A stretch of DNA of 64,000 nt from Nymphaea colorata (lineage: Eukaryota; Streptophyta; Magnoliopsida; Nymphaeales; Nymphaeaceae): assembly GCF_008831285.2 (NCBI RefSeq), contig NC_045139.1:26700412-26764411 (forward strand), in the 5' to 3' direction. The notes under the pieces were generated by a model, which did no database searches, was not told where the DNA came from, and saw only the letters and a program-made list of their open reading frames with translations. This document shows positions 34,113-44,742 of the stretch, one piece after another (the first letter of the stretch is position 1; each line of letters opens with the position of its first letter). Made by a program: the position numbers and the translations under genes.

Positions 34113-34890
34113 GAGCCCGAGTTATGTATGCCGCCCCGGCATACGCAATGAACGTATGTAGGGGTGGACCATACTAACAATATGTATATTTATTTTTATC
34201 CTCAAACATTGTATATGCATGTGCGTGATATAACAAATATGTAAAATATAACAAACAAGTATAAGATAATGTTTATGAGATAATAATGAACAGACGAGAT
34301 AACACCAAACGTAAGTATGAGATCGCATTTATGAGATAATGAGATAACAGATAGATGTACGAGATCATGTTAAATATAAGTATGAGATAATGTTTATGAA
34401 ATAATAAAATATTTATAAAACAATAAGATAATGGACGAATGAATGAAGTAACGCTAAACATAAGTATGAGATAATATTCATAAGATAACAAAAAGTTTAT
34501 GCAATAATGTAATAACGGACAGATGCGTGGGATAACGCTAAACATAAGTATGAGATAATGTTAATGATAAAAAAAATATTTATAAGATAAGATATATAAG
34601 ATAACACTAATCATAAGTATGAGATAATAAAATATTTAAGAGTTAATGAGATAATGCTCTAAGTGAGACAAAAAACGAAAACGATTTTTTACTACTTAAG
34701 AGGTATATTAGCCATAACGATATGCATATACTGACTGTTAAATTTTATTTTTATTGAATATTCAAATCTTTTTTTTATGGTTTTTGTTTTTATACATACA
34801 AAAGGATTCTTTTTGTATTACTGATGAGTTTTTTTGTCATAGTTAAAATGATGCATAAAATTATCTACAAAGAGGTGGCAACCAGCTTCG
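34113..34890 (-). mobile_element. MULE-like non-autonomous element, inverted third copy (778 bp)
   Basis: The reverse complement matches the elements at 3422 and 26724 from end to end: it begins CGAAGCTGGTTGCCACCTCT, has the ATGCATATCGTTATGG-type segment, a longer ATCTCATA minisatellite, and the AAATATACATATTG segment near the other end. The flanks carry AGTTCCTAT (34104-34112) and GGTTCCTAT (34891-34899), a 9-bp target duplication with one mismatch at a site unrelated to the A/B site. An independent insertion shows that the unit moves as an element. Confidence 0.65.
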
Positions 34891-34920
34891 GGTTCCTATA
34901 CCCATAAAATGTTGTTGTCG

Positions 34921-35206
34921 TGGTTCATTCGAATTGGAATCCTTTTATTTATTTAGATATTCTCAGTACGCTTCAAGTGTCACTCACGTAGTTGGATTTA
35001 GATCCAGATAGGACATCAAACAAACCATTGATATACCCTCATTTCTAACTTATATATTTTGAATCCAACAGTGCTCGCAAGTTCCAAGAGAGGCAACTCA
35101 ACACATTGAACGCTTGCGCCCTTGTTATTACATGATTGTCGCCAGTTTATTCCTATTACACTGCAACTTAAACGAGGGTGAGCTCATCCAGCAAGGTGGT
35201 TGATTT
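34921..35206. repeat. 3' flank of GH17 gene C, paralogous to 22478-22756
   Basis: Colinear with the flank of gene B up to the stop codon, with an extra segment near 35060-35080. It shows that the duplication unit began downstream of the gene. Confidence 0.75.
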
Positions 35207-37334
35207 TCAGGGAAAGTTTATGTCGTACACTGGTTGCATGTCGGGATAGAAGAGCCCGAAGTTTCGCTCTATCTCAGGCCCTTCCTTCAAGTTCTCATTG
35301 AATAGGGCGAATACGTAAGTGTCCACCGGCGTCCCGGGCCTCTTGGGCGTCCCCTGGGCCACATGGTTCACCAGGTTCTGAACGTACGTGCTTGCATCGG
35401 ATACCGTAGCTTCATAAGCTTTACCATCCGCCGCACTGCCTCCGCTGCCTCCCCTAGATGGCCAGCCACTCTCTGGAACCTTGATGGGAATGTTGGGTGT
35501 GCTGTCAAGGCCATCAACCTTTTGCAAGCCCGGGACATCGACCTTCTCAATGGCGGAGTAAACGGTGTCCACCAATGCATCGAAGAGGTTTCGGTACCTC
35601 AGGTCGCCGTCAGTAACCACGTCGTAGTTAGCCGTGAAGAGGGCATAGTCCAAGCCAATGACGTCGTTCTGAACGTAGGCGAAGTAAGGGTACACTGTGA
35701 CCATGAGCGGCGAGCCGGTTCGGGCTAGAAACTGGACGATGGGCACCATGAAGGGCATAGCGTCTGTAGTGAAGACGCCGGCGGAGGGAGGAAAGCCGGT
35801 GGTCACCGACGTGCTGACTACTGTGGATACCTTGATCTGAGCTCCAAGTCCAGCCCCCTGGATGGAATTGTATATGTTTTGCATGGCCGGAAGTACCAAC
35901 TGCGCCTGGGATCCCGGGATGAGCTCGCTGCCGACAGTGATGGACCCAAATGTGACAGCCGGGTAGGCCTGGATGTTTGTTGCGACCCACGAGCCGGCGG
36001 CCGAGGGGTCGTTGGCGATGTTCTGGAGTTCCGTGTTTGGGACGGCGAGGTTGACCTCGATGCCGGAGTTTCCTAGTGCCTGGAGAGCAGCCTGGTTCGG
36101 CTCAAACAGCCTCACCTTCCTGATGTTCTTCGATTGAAGTAGCCCGACGACGGCCGATGGTTGTGGCAGATCATTGCCGTTCATACCGTAGCACACCCCA
36201 ACCGCCTGAGCTTCTGCGACGGAGATCGATCGGAAAGATCATCCCAATCCAAATAAAACCAATAATTTAATTTCCATCTGATTTCGTGATATATATGCAA
36301 AACCCGTGCAACCAATTTCAATCACAAAGTTCGATCGTGCTTGAGCAAATACTTTAGAAGCCAAAACGAAGGATCTGGAGGTAGATGTTTTGTCCACAGT
36401 TGTGGCGTTGGTGAATGCAATTAAGCATGTCCAAATCGATAGGCCAAATATGGCTCCATCAGTCAAGTTTGAGCTAGGCTGAATACATATAATCAGAAAA
36501 ACAAAATGTCTTTATCTTGGAATAGACGATATCGAGTTGCGTGAATACTTTGTGCGTGTGCAACAAATAGACACCAAGGAAGGAGAGTTTGAGCTAGGCT
36601 GAATACATATAATGAGAAAAACAAAATGTCTTTATCTTAAACTTTTACCTTTTTTTATAATTTTTTTCCTTTTAAAAAAAAATAACTTTTGAAGAAATAT
36701 TTTAATCACTACACACTCCTGTCCACAAATATTTTTTTGGGCACATAGGTGTGCACGTAACCTGTTTAGGGAATAGAGGGGCATCACTGGTTCCAAGCCT
36801 AGAGTACTAGGCAAGCAAAAATCTTGAACCAGATGCGTAGATCTGGAATCATATTAAATAGAGGAATACTAAAAATTGAATCTTGAGACCGGTTAGATTT
36901 TTGTTTCATAAAATCTGTACATGGACAAATGAACTGCATATACCTATATATATGGCTGACAATGGGCGTTGGGATTATTTATTAATTGATGATCATGGAG
37001 AATTTTCCTTAGGACGGTTAGAGGTCGTCCTGAACTCAAAAATTAAAAAAAAAAAAAAAAGGTTTAGACTGAAGTGACACATCCTTGATTAGGAAAAGAA
37101 TCATCAAACAAACAATTGCTGCGAGACACCTTCCTAATACATGATTACTAAGTATTTTGTATGGTAATCAGTAAGACATCTTTGTTTTGGGATCACATAA
37201 CAAATATACATATGTAAAACTAAATGTCTGCTCGTTGCGGGCTTACCTGCTCCATTTGGTGCTGCACTGAGCAGGCCGAGCAAAAGTATAGCCACCAACA
37301 TTGTGAAATAAAGATCCCCCCTCAGACCAGCCAT
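35207..37334 (-). CDS. GH17 glucan endo-1,3-beta-glucosidase-like protein (gene C)
   Basis: Exon 1 37334-37247 (88 bp) and exon 2 36213-35207 (1007 bp), with a GTAAG donor, GCAG acceptor and 1033-bp intron, give 364 residues in frame. The signal peptide (MAGLRGDLYFTMLVAILLLG, then LLSAAPNGA) and mature start AVGVCYG match gene B. The acid/base Glu is kept (about E126), but the conserved Asn before it is Ser (GSELIPG, gene B GNELIPG). Beside the nucleophile (about E277) Thr has become Pro (VPESGWPS, gene B VTESGWPS). The Asn before the acid/base is nearly invariant in clan GH-A, so activity may be weakened or changed; this is inference. The frame is otherwise intact, so it is a real gene or a very young pseudogene. 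No X8 domain. Confidence 0.9.
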
Positions 37335-37394
37335 TGCTGGATTAGACGTGGGTGGGAGTCTTGGATATCTCAATGAAAGGATACCAACCAGTCT

Positions 37395-37470
37395 AATTTA
37401 TAGGGGGAGAGAGGCGTTGTACATTACGTCGTCACTCAAGAAAAAGCAAACGTGACAACACGACGGTCAA
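37395..37470 (-). promoter_or_regulatory. TATA box and W-box-like site of gene C
   Basis: TATAAATTA on the minus strand (about 37395-37403) lies about 65 bases upstream of the ATG. TTGACCGTCG (37461-37470) lies further upstream than in gene B because of an insertion of about 33 bases (TGTACATTACGTCGTCACTC and neighbours). The matching pair before gene B supports a shared promoter. Confidence 0.5.
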
Positions 37471-38174
37471 TAAAGTAGAGGCGGCTGTTGACCTGTGGTA
37501 GAGACAGATGAAGCGCATAGGGACAAGGAGACTCTACTGAGCAACACAAATAATTAGATTACTAGGCCGTTTTGAAAACTAAATCATCCCCGGGCGTCTT
37601 AAGAGGTGTAGGGCAACCAGGCAGCAGTGTGTTATTTTTTTGTGGTGCATGCAATGCTTAAGTTGAAAGATAACCCCATAGATCCACCCAATCTTTCCAA
37701 GGAAGACTTTAAAAACATAAGAGTGTGACCTTAGAGGTTTTATGTTGAACGTGGTTTTTTTCTAATTAATATTTAGGAAAAAAAAACACCACACCGGCAT
37801 CAAAATTTGGTTATGTAACATAAAAATAAAATGTAGTCTATGTATTATATATGGATCCCTGTAATGCCGAGACGTTTTACATACGGAACCCATGTTGTCA
37901 ACATCCTTTGGTATGTGTCATCTAATCTAATAGGCATTGCCTAACCCCAACAGTTATGACCCATTTGTATCCTGGAAAACGCTTGTTTTGAATGCACCCC
38001 GCCGTGGACTAAGCATACCTGCGCCAGCTGTTTGTATTTTACTAACTTCTTTTAGTTGGATTATAACAAAAGGTTTAATTTTGTTATGTATACAACCCTT
38101 AAGATTGATCTTTTGTTTCATAAATCGCATATCCCTAATAACGGCAGTCACAGAACCAAACAGTTGCCGGAGTG

Positions 38175-38208
38175 TAGAGAGAGAGAGAGAGAGTGAGTGA
38201 GAGAGAGT
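38175..38208. repeat. interrupted (AG)n microsatellite in flank C
   Basis: AG units broken by a GTGAGTGA stretch; it lies at the place matching the AG run at 25591 in flank B. Confidence 0.9.
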
Positions 38209-39978
38209 CGTGGACGCTGCTGGACGTGGGGAGAAGACAAGAACCAAGTTAAGTCAATTTTGGCAACTATTATATAATATGAACAAACTTGTTTACTGCA
38301 TTCGCTTCTCTTCTTCCTCCTCTTGTGCTAGTTAGGTCAAGTTTGACCGGAAGAAACGTGATGGAGAAAGATATACTGAGAAGTCAGTCAAGATTATTTA
38401 TATACACACTAGGATATGTATTTTGTTCTGTGGGGGATAAACCGCACTCTTCTGGTCTTCTTCATCAAAGCAGAGTCCATATCTAAGCCTTTTTGGAAAA
38501 AAGGTGGTCACCGTTAATTGTAACCCACCACGAACGTTTTCCATTTTGGAAAATATAAAAAATTAAAGCTCTTAAAGGAAGTAAACCGAGCGCAAACTGT
38601 TACTAGTCCGAATCGTTTAGCAATTGAAGCAGTAACCAAGTGTTATATATTAATCTGTTCCATTTTTTAGGCGATATTCATAAAACATTGGTATGTTCTA
38701 TACTGATTTGGGACAACCTATAACTGTTTTCATTAGGGCCCTGTTTAGTATTAAGAATAGCATGTGAGTGTTCCTTGAATTTAAGTTGGAATTTACCTCA
38801 AAGCATGAGGCAGATTCATGTGACACTGGTTCAAGTGTTTCATGAATGTACCTTAATTTTGAAACAGATTTATGACACTAATGCACCCTTGTTCCTAATG
38901 CTAACCATGGCCCTTAATGGTCATTGCAGGCCATAGTAGATTTATGGGTCCTAGTCAGTTCACGTGTTTCTGCAACTAAATATCTAGAAAAAACGGTGAA
39001 AATTAATTATGGTATACCCTACCTACGTAGAAAGCGAGTCACAAGTAAACCCAATCGTTTCTTTTCTCTGGGTGTACCCTTCCAGCATCAATAGTCTCAA
39101 GATTCTCCACAAGTCAAGTCATCGAGTTGACTCATGCCTATAAACTTTTGAAGGGCGAATAATCATGATAAGATGATGTAGCTGCACACAAAAAAATATA
39201 AATGTACCCACAATATGCTTTTAAACATCACGATCAGATATTTCTTAAATCAAAGAGACATGATTTTCCTTCGATGTAGGAAGATTTGACAGAAAAACCA
39301 AGGCCGTTGATGTCACAAGTTTGAAATACTGCATGCTAGTACATGTGTTTGAACGCATGCAGAAGATTATTAATACATGAAGACAAGAAGTCTGAATGCA
39401 TGCTAGTCACTGTTAATTTGGTCCAACAAAAAGTCCTAAATGATGCAAGCATTACTATCATGGCCCAAAATAGGATTAGTGGTTAAACTTGTAGTAGATC
39501 AAGAGATTATAAGTGTAGTTGTGGGCGTCTAGAACTATATTACATGCTCTTTTTATATAGAATAAACAATAAACCTGACACACCTCTTCCGGAAAAATGC
39601 ATCCGCTGGAGGGTAGGCCTTCAGATTTCTTCCTATAGGAGACAGCCCCAGTACCAGTACTTATTCCTACCATCAGCCACAGTTGACAATTTTTTTATCA
39701 ATTTCTTTTTCCCTCAGAAGGATCAAAGGGGAATGAGGAAACAACCCCAAAATCTCTCTTCCTAAACCTGCAATCCTACCTTTCTTCCCTTCAATCATGC
39801 ACATACTGCCATGGATCCATAATCTCCAAATGACAATATAGAAACAAATAAATCATCATATAAACTTCCATCTTTCTTGAACAAGAAGTGGAACCATCTC
39901 CTCAAGTACTCTACACCGCATTACCAGAAAGCTTGATTTCTTGGTGGAGTACTTCTCACCCACAAATCTCCACAGCCT

Positions 39979-39980
<2 letters not shown>

Positions 39981-40051
<71 letters not shown>
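39981..40051. repeat. (TA)n microsatellite of about 71 bases
   Basis: An uninterrupted TA run follows CACAGCCTCC. Flanks A and B read CACCCTACACG-type or TTGGCCACCCTATGCA-type sequence there, so the expansion is private to flank C. Confidence 0.95.
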
Positions 40052-40054
<3 letters not shown>

Positions 40055-40439
40055 TTTCTGAACCTTCCTCTTCAAGGCAGATGATGTAACGACCGTAAAT
40101 TTTCAAAAGCTTTTTTTTTTTGCAATACAGTATGTGAAAATAAACAGAGACTTTTAGGCCTTTAAAACGTTTAGCAATCATTACATACCACCAACTAGGG
40201 ATGTCAACGGATCGGATTCGGATCGGATTCGGATCGAATATACTCTTTATCATATCCAACTTTTCAGATATACATATTTTCGGATTCGAATTCAGATGAA
40301 AAAAATCTAAAAAATATCTGAATCCGATTTTTAAAACCTTATCTGAATCCGAACTGAATCCGACTTTTAAATCAAAATCTGGTTCCGAATTCGGATCTGC
40401 CTTAAAAATCCAAAATCTGATTAAAATCCGAATCTGATT

Positions 40440-40587
40440 TTTTTATTTCAATATCCGATTTCAATCCAAATACGACTTTTTATTTCATTATCCGATTTCA
40501 ATCCGAATCCGACTTTTTATTTCATGATCCGATTTCAATCCGAATTTGACTTTTTATTTCATTATCCTATTTCAATCCGAATCCAAA
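40440..40587. repeat. 37-bp subterminal tandem repeat in hAT
   Basis: About four units (starts 40440, 40477, 40514, 40551) with the frame TTTTTATTTCATTATCCGAT followed by TTCAATCCGAATCCGAC, diverged by a few bases. Arrays of short motifs near the ends are typical transposase binding regions in hAT elements; binding here is inferred. Confidence 0.85.
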
Positions 40588-41564
40588 TTTTATATTTAAA
40601 GATCTCATTCTAATCTAAAGACTTTCAAATTTGACATCCAAAACTAACCTTTAAATTGCTAAAAAAATTCATTCCACCACTTCTTGTTTCTCACAGCTCA
40701 AGAAAGGGCCCACAAGGCAATATCTAAGACATTGTTACTACCATAGCTGCACATTCTGCCTGCTTAACAAAGTATCATGTATTTTTTTACCAAGCACCTC
40801 CATGGACGTTAATTACCAATGTTTTTTTAAAAACAAAACAGAAAACAGAAAAACGCCCAAAGCATAAAGGGCGACGAGTAAGACTGCCTAATAAGTTTCC
40901 ATTAAATATCTAGGCATCTGCAAAAAACTATACAGTCTAAAGCTTTCAATGCCTCAATTCTTGTACTTCATAATCATGAAAGTTAGTGAGTCTTCCGGCA
41001 CTTGAGGTTGTCATTGTCAATGAAACTCTCTGGCTGATATATACACTTGAACCCACAAACCAGAAATATCCAGCTTCTTGGCATTATTCTTTCATGTCTT
41101 CCGGAGGGTGGGGGTGGGGGAGGGGTGAGAGAGAGAGAGAGTGGGAACCAAATCTGATACATTATTATGTATTAATTGTATATATGGTTTTTTTTACCAA
41201 CAATATCAACTTTTTTCAAACAGATCTCTTTACATTAGCAGGATGCAGCCAAGAGGTTAAATGAGCTAAGAAAAGCAAATGCAGGACAAGAAGACCTACG
41301 AAACAGATATAAGACTTTCATAGTTCTGTATTGCAGCAGAAGAAGAGCACAAAAAGGTCACAACGTGGAACTTGTTATCCCAAATATGCAAGGATTACTT
41401 GTTTAAACTTTTAGGTAACAAGAACATGTAAATGATCAGCTGAAGTTGCCCCATAACAGCAAAACACAACTTATGTCAGAAAAGAAATGAACAAGCAAGC
41501 TTGACAAAAGGCTGGCATTTAGGCCACAAGCATGACAGTCATCTCAACTTCTCAACGTTGTTGA

Positions 41565-41799
41565 CAAGATAATAAACATGTTACTTCATCATCAGCGCCA
41601 GCGAGTGGTAGAACATCACCAGACATCATTACAAGTTCAACCGGCACCACTAACGTGCAAAAGCAAGGAGAAACTAGTGAAGTCGGAGCTTCTTTTGTGG
41701 AGATTACAGGTGACATCCAGACAGGAATTCAAGAACAACCCATCGAGGGAGGGCCGGGAGCTGCTGGTATGGAAGATACAGAAACAACTCTAATGCAGG
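41565..41799 (+). pseudogene. exon-like fragment in hAT, unidentified
   Basis: About 78 codons are open, reading HVTSSSAPASGRTSPDIITS, then STGTTNVQKQGETSEVG, then ITGDIQTGIQEQPIEGGPG, and end at a good splice donor (CAGG|GTAAGTT, 41799/41800). The composition (Ser, Thr, Gly, Gln, Glu) suggests a disordered region of a host protein. I do not recognise the family. It is probably a third captured fragment. Confidence 0.4.
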
Positions 41800-41869
41800 G
41801 TAAGTTAAAATGAACTGCACAAGTTCAAAGAGAAAGATTTGAAGCGTGGGATGAAGCTTATAGACTTGA

Positions 41870-42190
41870 AAGCCACCTGTAAGTAAGGAAGGTGGCCGAT
41901 TGAAAGAACCTTCTTACGCAGTAAGAGTGTATGCTCTTGCCCTGTCGAAGAGCTGAAGCTTCACCAAAAACAGGCAAAACTGAAACCAAAGTTGAAGAGT
42001 TTGGCTTAAGGCCTGCCTGTTGCATTTCCAGAACCAAACAGATCACATCATCATATAGCCCATGAAGAGCACAACCTGCAGCCATGGAGTTCCAAGCAAC
42101 CACATCCCTCTGCGGCTGTCCAAGCAACCACATTTGCTATACATATCATGATATCAATCAGTGCAGTTGCAACAAATACGTCGTTCATTT
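41870..42190 (-). pseudogene. PPR (PLS-class) gene fragment captured in hAT
   Basis: Minus-strand translation shows pentatricopeptide repeats: NDVFVATALID near 42185-42150, then MYSKCG with a short insertion and frameshift around it, then QRDVVAWNSMAAGCALHGLY and GLKPNSSTLVSVLPVFGEAS, then ALRQGKSIHSYCVRR near 41915. The order 'DVFVATALIDMYxKCG - RDVVAWNSMIAG - G(L/I)KPN..T' is characteristic of PLS-class PPR proteins, which bind organelle RNA. About two to three repeats out of the usual ten or more are present and the frame is broken, so this is a non-functional copy of part of a host gene. Confidence 0.8.
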
Positions 42191-42379
42191 GTAATCAAAT
42201 AAAACCAAAGTGCATCATCTTCCCACTTCAAACAAACATCTCGACTAGAAGAAAGAATGCTACAAGCAAACACATCAAAACCAGAGGCAAGAAAAAGCTT
42301 CAGGAGAGCAGCATTACCTTGGTGAGTTGGCGATGATAAGGGCGAGCACTTTTAGGATGAAAAGGTCGAGTCTCCTCCC

Positions 42380-42526
42380 TTTTGGTACTGCACCGGTTAC
42401 ACGGTGGACAGCAACTTCGACCACAACCTACGCCGCGCGATCGCCTCCCTGCCCCTGGAAGCCAACGTTTCCCTTACCAGCTTCTACAATGCCACCGAGG
42501 GAAGGAAAGCCGACCAAGTCACCTAA
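42380..42526 (+). pseudogene. DUF26 (Gnk2/stress-antifungal) domain fragment captured in hAT
   Basis: About 48 codons read FWYCTGYTVDSNFDHNLRRA, then IASLPLEANVSLTSFYNATE, then GRKADQVT and a TAA. This matches the N-terminal half of the DUF26 domain found in cysteine-rich receptor kinases and secreted CRR proteins: an early C, 'NF..NL...LASL', 'FYN.T.G...D.V'. The second half with the C-x8-C-x2-C motif is missing. The high GC of this piece contrasts with the AT-rich element around it, as expected for captured coding sequence. Confidence 0.7.
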
Positions 42527-44742
42527 CTCACCTCAAACTTTTTTTGTTTTGACCCTGAACGCAGCGTGAGAGAGCAAGAGGGAGAAGAAAAGAGGGGAAG
42601 AATGGCAAGGGTTATTATTCGAATATTTGGTGCAGGAAAGGAACGGTGCGGGAAGGAAGAACGTCAAGAACATGAAGCAGGTCTTCTTCTTTTTTTTTTT
42701 TCCTTTTCTTGTTTCCTTTTTTTGTTTTTCTGCTAAGCCGTAGGGAAGAAGAAACGAGACCAATCATCTTCAATAAAGTTCATTTAACAACCAATAAAAA
42801 CGATTGCTTTTACAAGCAAACAAAATGGGCGGAAAGCTTTATTTTTATTTTAAATTTGATCAAATTGAACTTAAAGGAAAAACTATGGTTTTTTAATTTC
42901 GTCCAACCTATAGCTAGCTGAAAATTGTAATATAAGTAATTTAAAAAACTAAGGTTTTTTAATTTCGTTCAATCTAAAGAAAGTTGAAAATTCCAGAACA
43001 ACATATATTAGAACAACATATATTATATAAGTAATTTAATAATATTGTCATTTTGCTACTACTTAAAGTTTTTATTTTCAAATTTGTGAATTATGTATTA
43101 TATATCAAACACCTAGGACATACATGCGTTTATGCAAGTGGAGAAGCTTTCAACTAAAATGAATATCATAATGGGTTTAAGATTTTCTATCAACTTTTTT
43201 TATTTTATGAGTTTAGCAGCTATCAACTTTTTTTTCATAAATGACATACATGCCAATAGTTTTTCTTGACACCTTTACTTTCTTAAATATATAATATAGC
43301 TATACTTGAAACCAATTTGACATAACAGTCCATTAAAATTTATAGCTTTAGAAAGTGTCTTTTTCATATTTTAAAAATTCTCATTTTTTTGAATTTTTTG
43401 ATTGAAGTTTTCTTTATTATTTTTAATTAAATAAATATGTTATTTAAGATTTCCTGCTAAAATACAGGATGAAGAGGCTTTCATGCTTTCGTTATAAAAA
43501 TTGTGAACATTGAACATTAATTGGTTTATTTGTAACTAATAACATATTTTAAATTGAGTAAACTATTATTTCATGATGATCAGTTGATCACTTATTGTCA
43601 ATTATTAAATCGTGAGACCCATATTATTTATCATTAAAAAATACTATTTAATGATTTTTTCTCATTTTATTGAGTTAATTAAAATAATTTGTGTTACACC
43701 CGTAAAAAGAGTGCTTAATAATATAAAATAATTAATCCTCTTACCTTTGTTACTATAATTATTCTTTACATAAAATTTTATAATTACTCCAATGATATGT
43801 AAGATAGTTTATTAAATCGAACAATGTGTTGTTTTCTTAACAGTTAGAGGCTTTTGTTTTCAAATTTGTGAATTATGTGTTATATATGAAATATCTAAGA
43901 CTTTTGGACATATTATATGATTATACAAAATGATTTACTTGATTAATTGAATAAATAAATTTTAATTTCATAAATTAAAACTTTTTTATGAGTTCAAAAC
44001 TTTTTTCATATTAAACATATCTATTTGTGATTAATTTTCATATTTTTTAAAATACTAATTTTATTGAAATTTTCTTATAGAAGTTTTTATGATTATTATT
44101 ATTAATTAAATAAATACATTATTTAAGATATCTTGTTTAGTTGATGCCTTAACAATAATAGTTTGCTTGTTTACACAAAAACGTTTAATTAAATATAATA
44201 TTAATTATTATTTTATTAGTTTTATATGATATAGTTTAAAATAGTTTAAGTTAAATGGTATAAATAGTTTATATGCAACTTCGTAAAAACAATCAGTTAT
44301 TAATCAGATTATACCTTCATATACAGTTTATATTATTTTTATATCATAACTTTAAGTTGGTGCGCTTGGTTAGACTTTTTGCCACCAACTCAATCTTAGA
44401 TTCTGATGTCAGCACTTGCGTTTCAGATTCGGATATCATATCACGGTTCGGATTCGGATATCAAGCTGTAATTCGGATATACTTGTTAAGATGGTTAAGT
44501 GTCCGATCGGATATTTACTTAAAACCGAATCCGAATCCGTATCCGATCGGATAAGATGGTTCAATATCCGATCGGATATTTACTTAAATCCGAATCCGTA
44601 TCTGTATCCGATCGGATGTTACTTCTTAAATCCGAATCCGATCCGATTTCTCAATCCGATGTCAAATTACTAACCATATCCGATTTTTTACAAGCGATTC
44701 GGATCGGATATCCAATCAGAATCCAATCCGTTGACATCCCTA

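Larger units (their letters stand above)
37540..40195. repeat. segmental duplication, flank copy C (proximal part)
   Basis: Colinear with flanks A and B: AATTAGATTACTAGGCCG near 37551, GAACGTGGTTTTTTT near 37746, AAGTTTGACCGG near 38340, AAAATATAAAAAATTAAAGC near 38549, CATGATTTTCCTTC near 39250, and CTCCACAGCCTCC near 39968. It lacks the MULE-like element (empty target at 39515-39523). It is interrupted after CCACCAAC at 40195 by the hAT element and resumes at 44743. Confidence 0.85.
40196..44742. mobile_element. non-autonomous hAT element carrying host gene fragments (4547 bp)
   Basis: The element starts TAGGGATGTCAACGGATC and ends in the near reverse complement (AATCCGTTGACATCCCTA), with an exact 8-bp target duplication CCACCAAC at 40188-40195 and 44743-44750. 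Flanks A and B keep the empty site (CCACCAACCACA), confirming the insertion. TAGGG ends and 8-bp duplications are hAT hallmarks. Both subterminal regions are packed with CGGAT/ATCCG words (40200-40620 and 44400-44740). No transposase was found. Between the ends lie fragments of a PPR gene (minus), a DUF26/Gnk2 gene (plus) and another exon-like piece, so it behaves as a gene-capturing ('Pack'-type) element. Confidence 0.88.

Noticed and set aside
39921-40259. 112-codon minus-strand frame containing a long Ile-Tyr repeat
   Set aside because: It is a translated (TA)n microsatellite spanning the hAT insertion edge.
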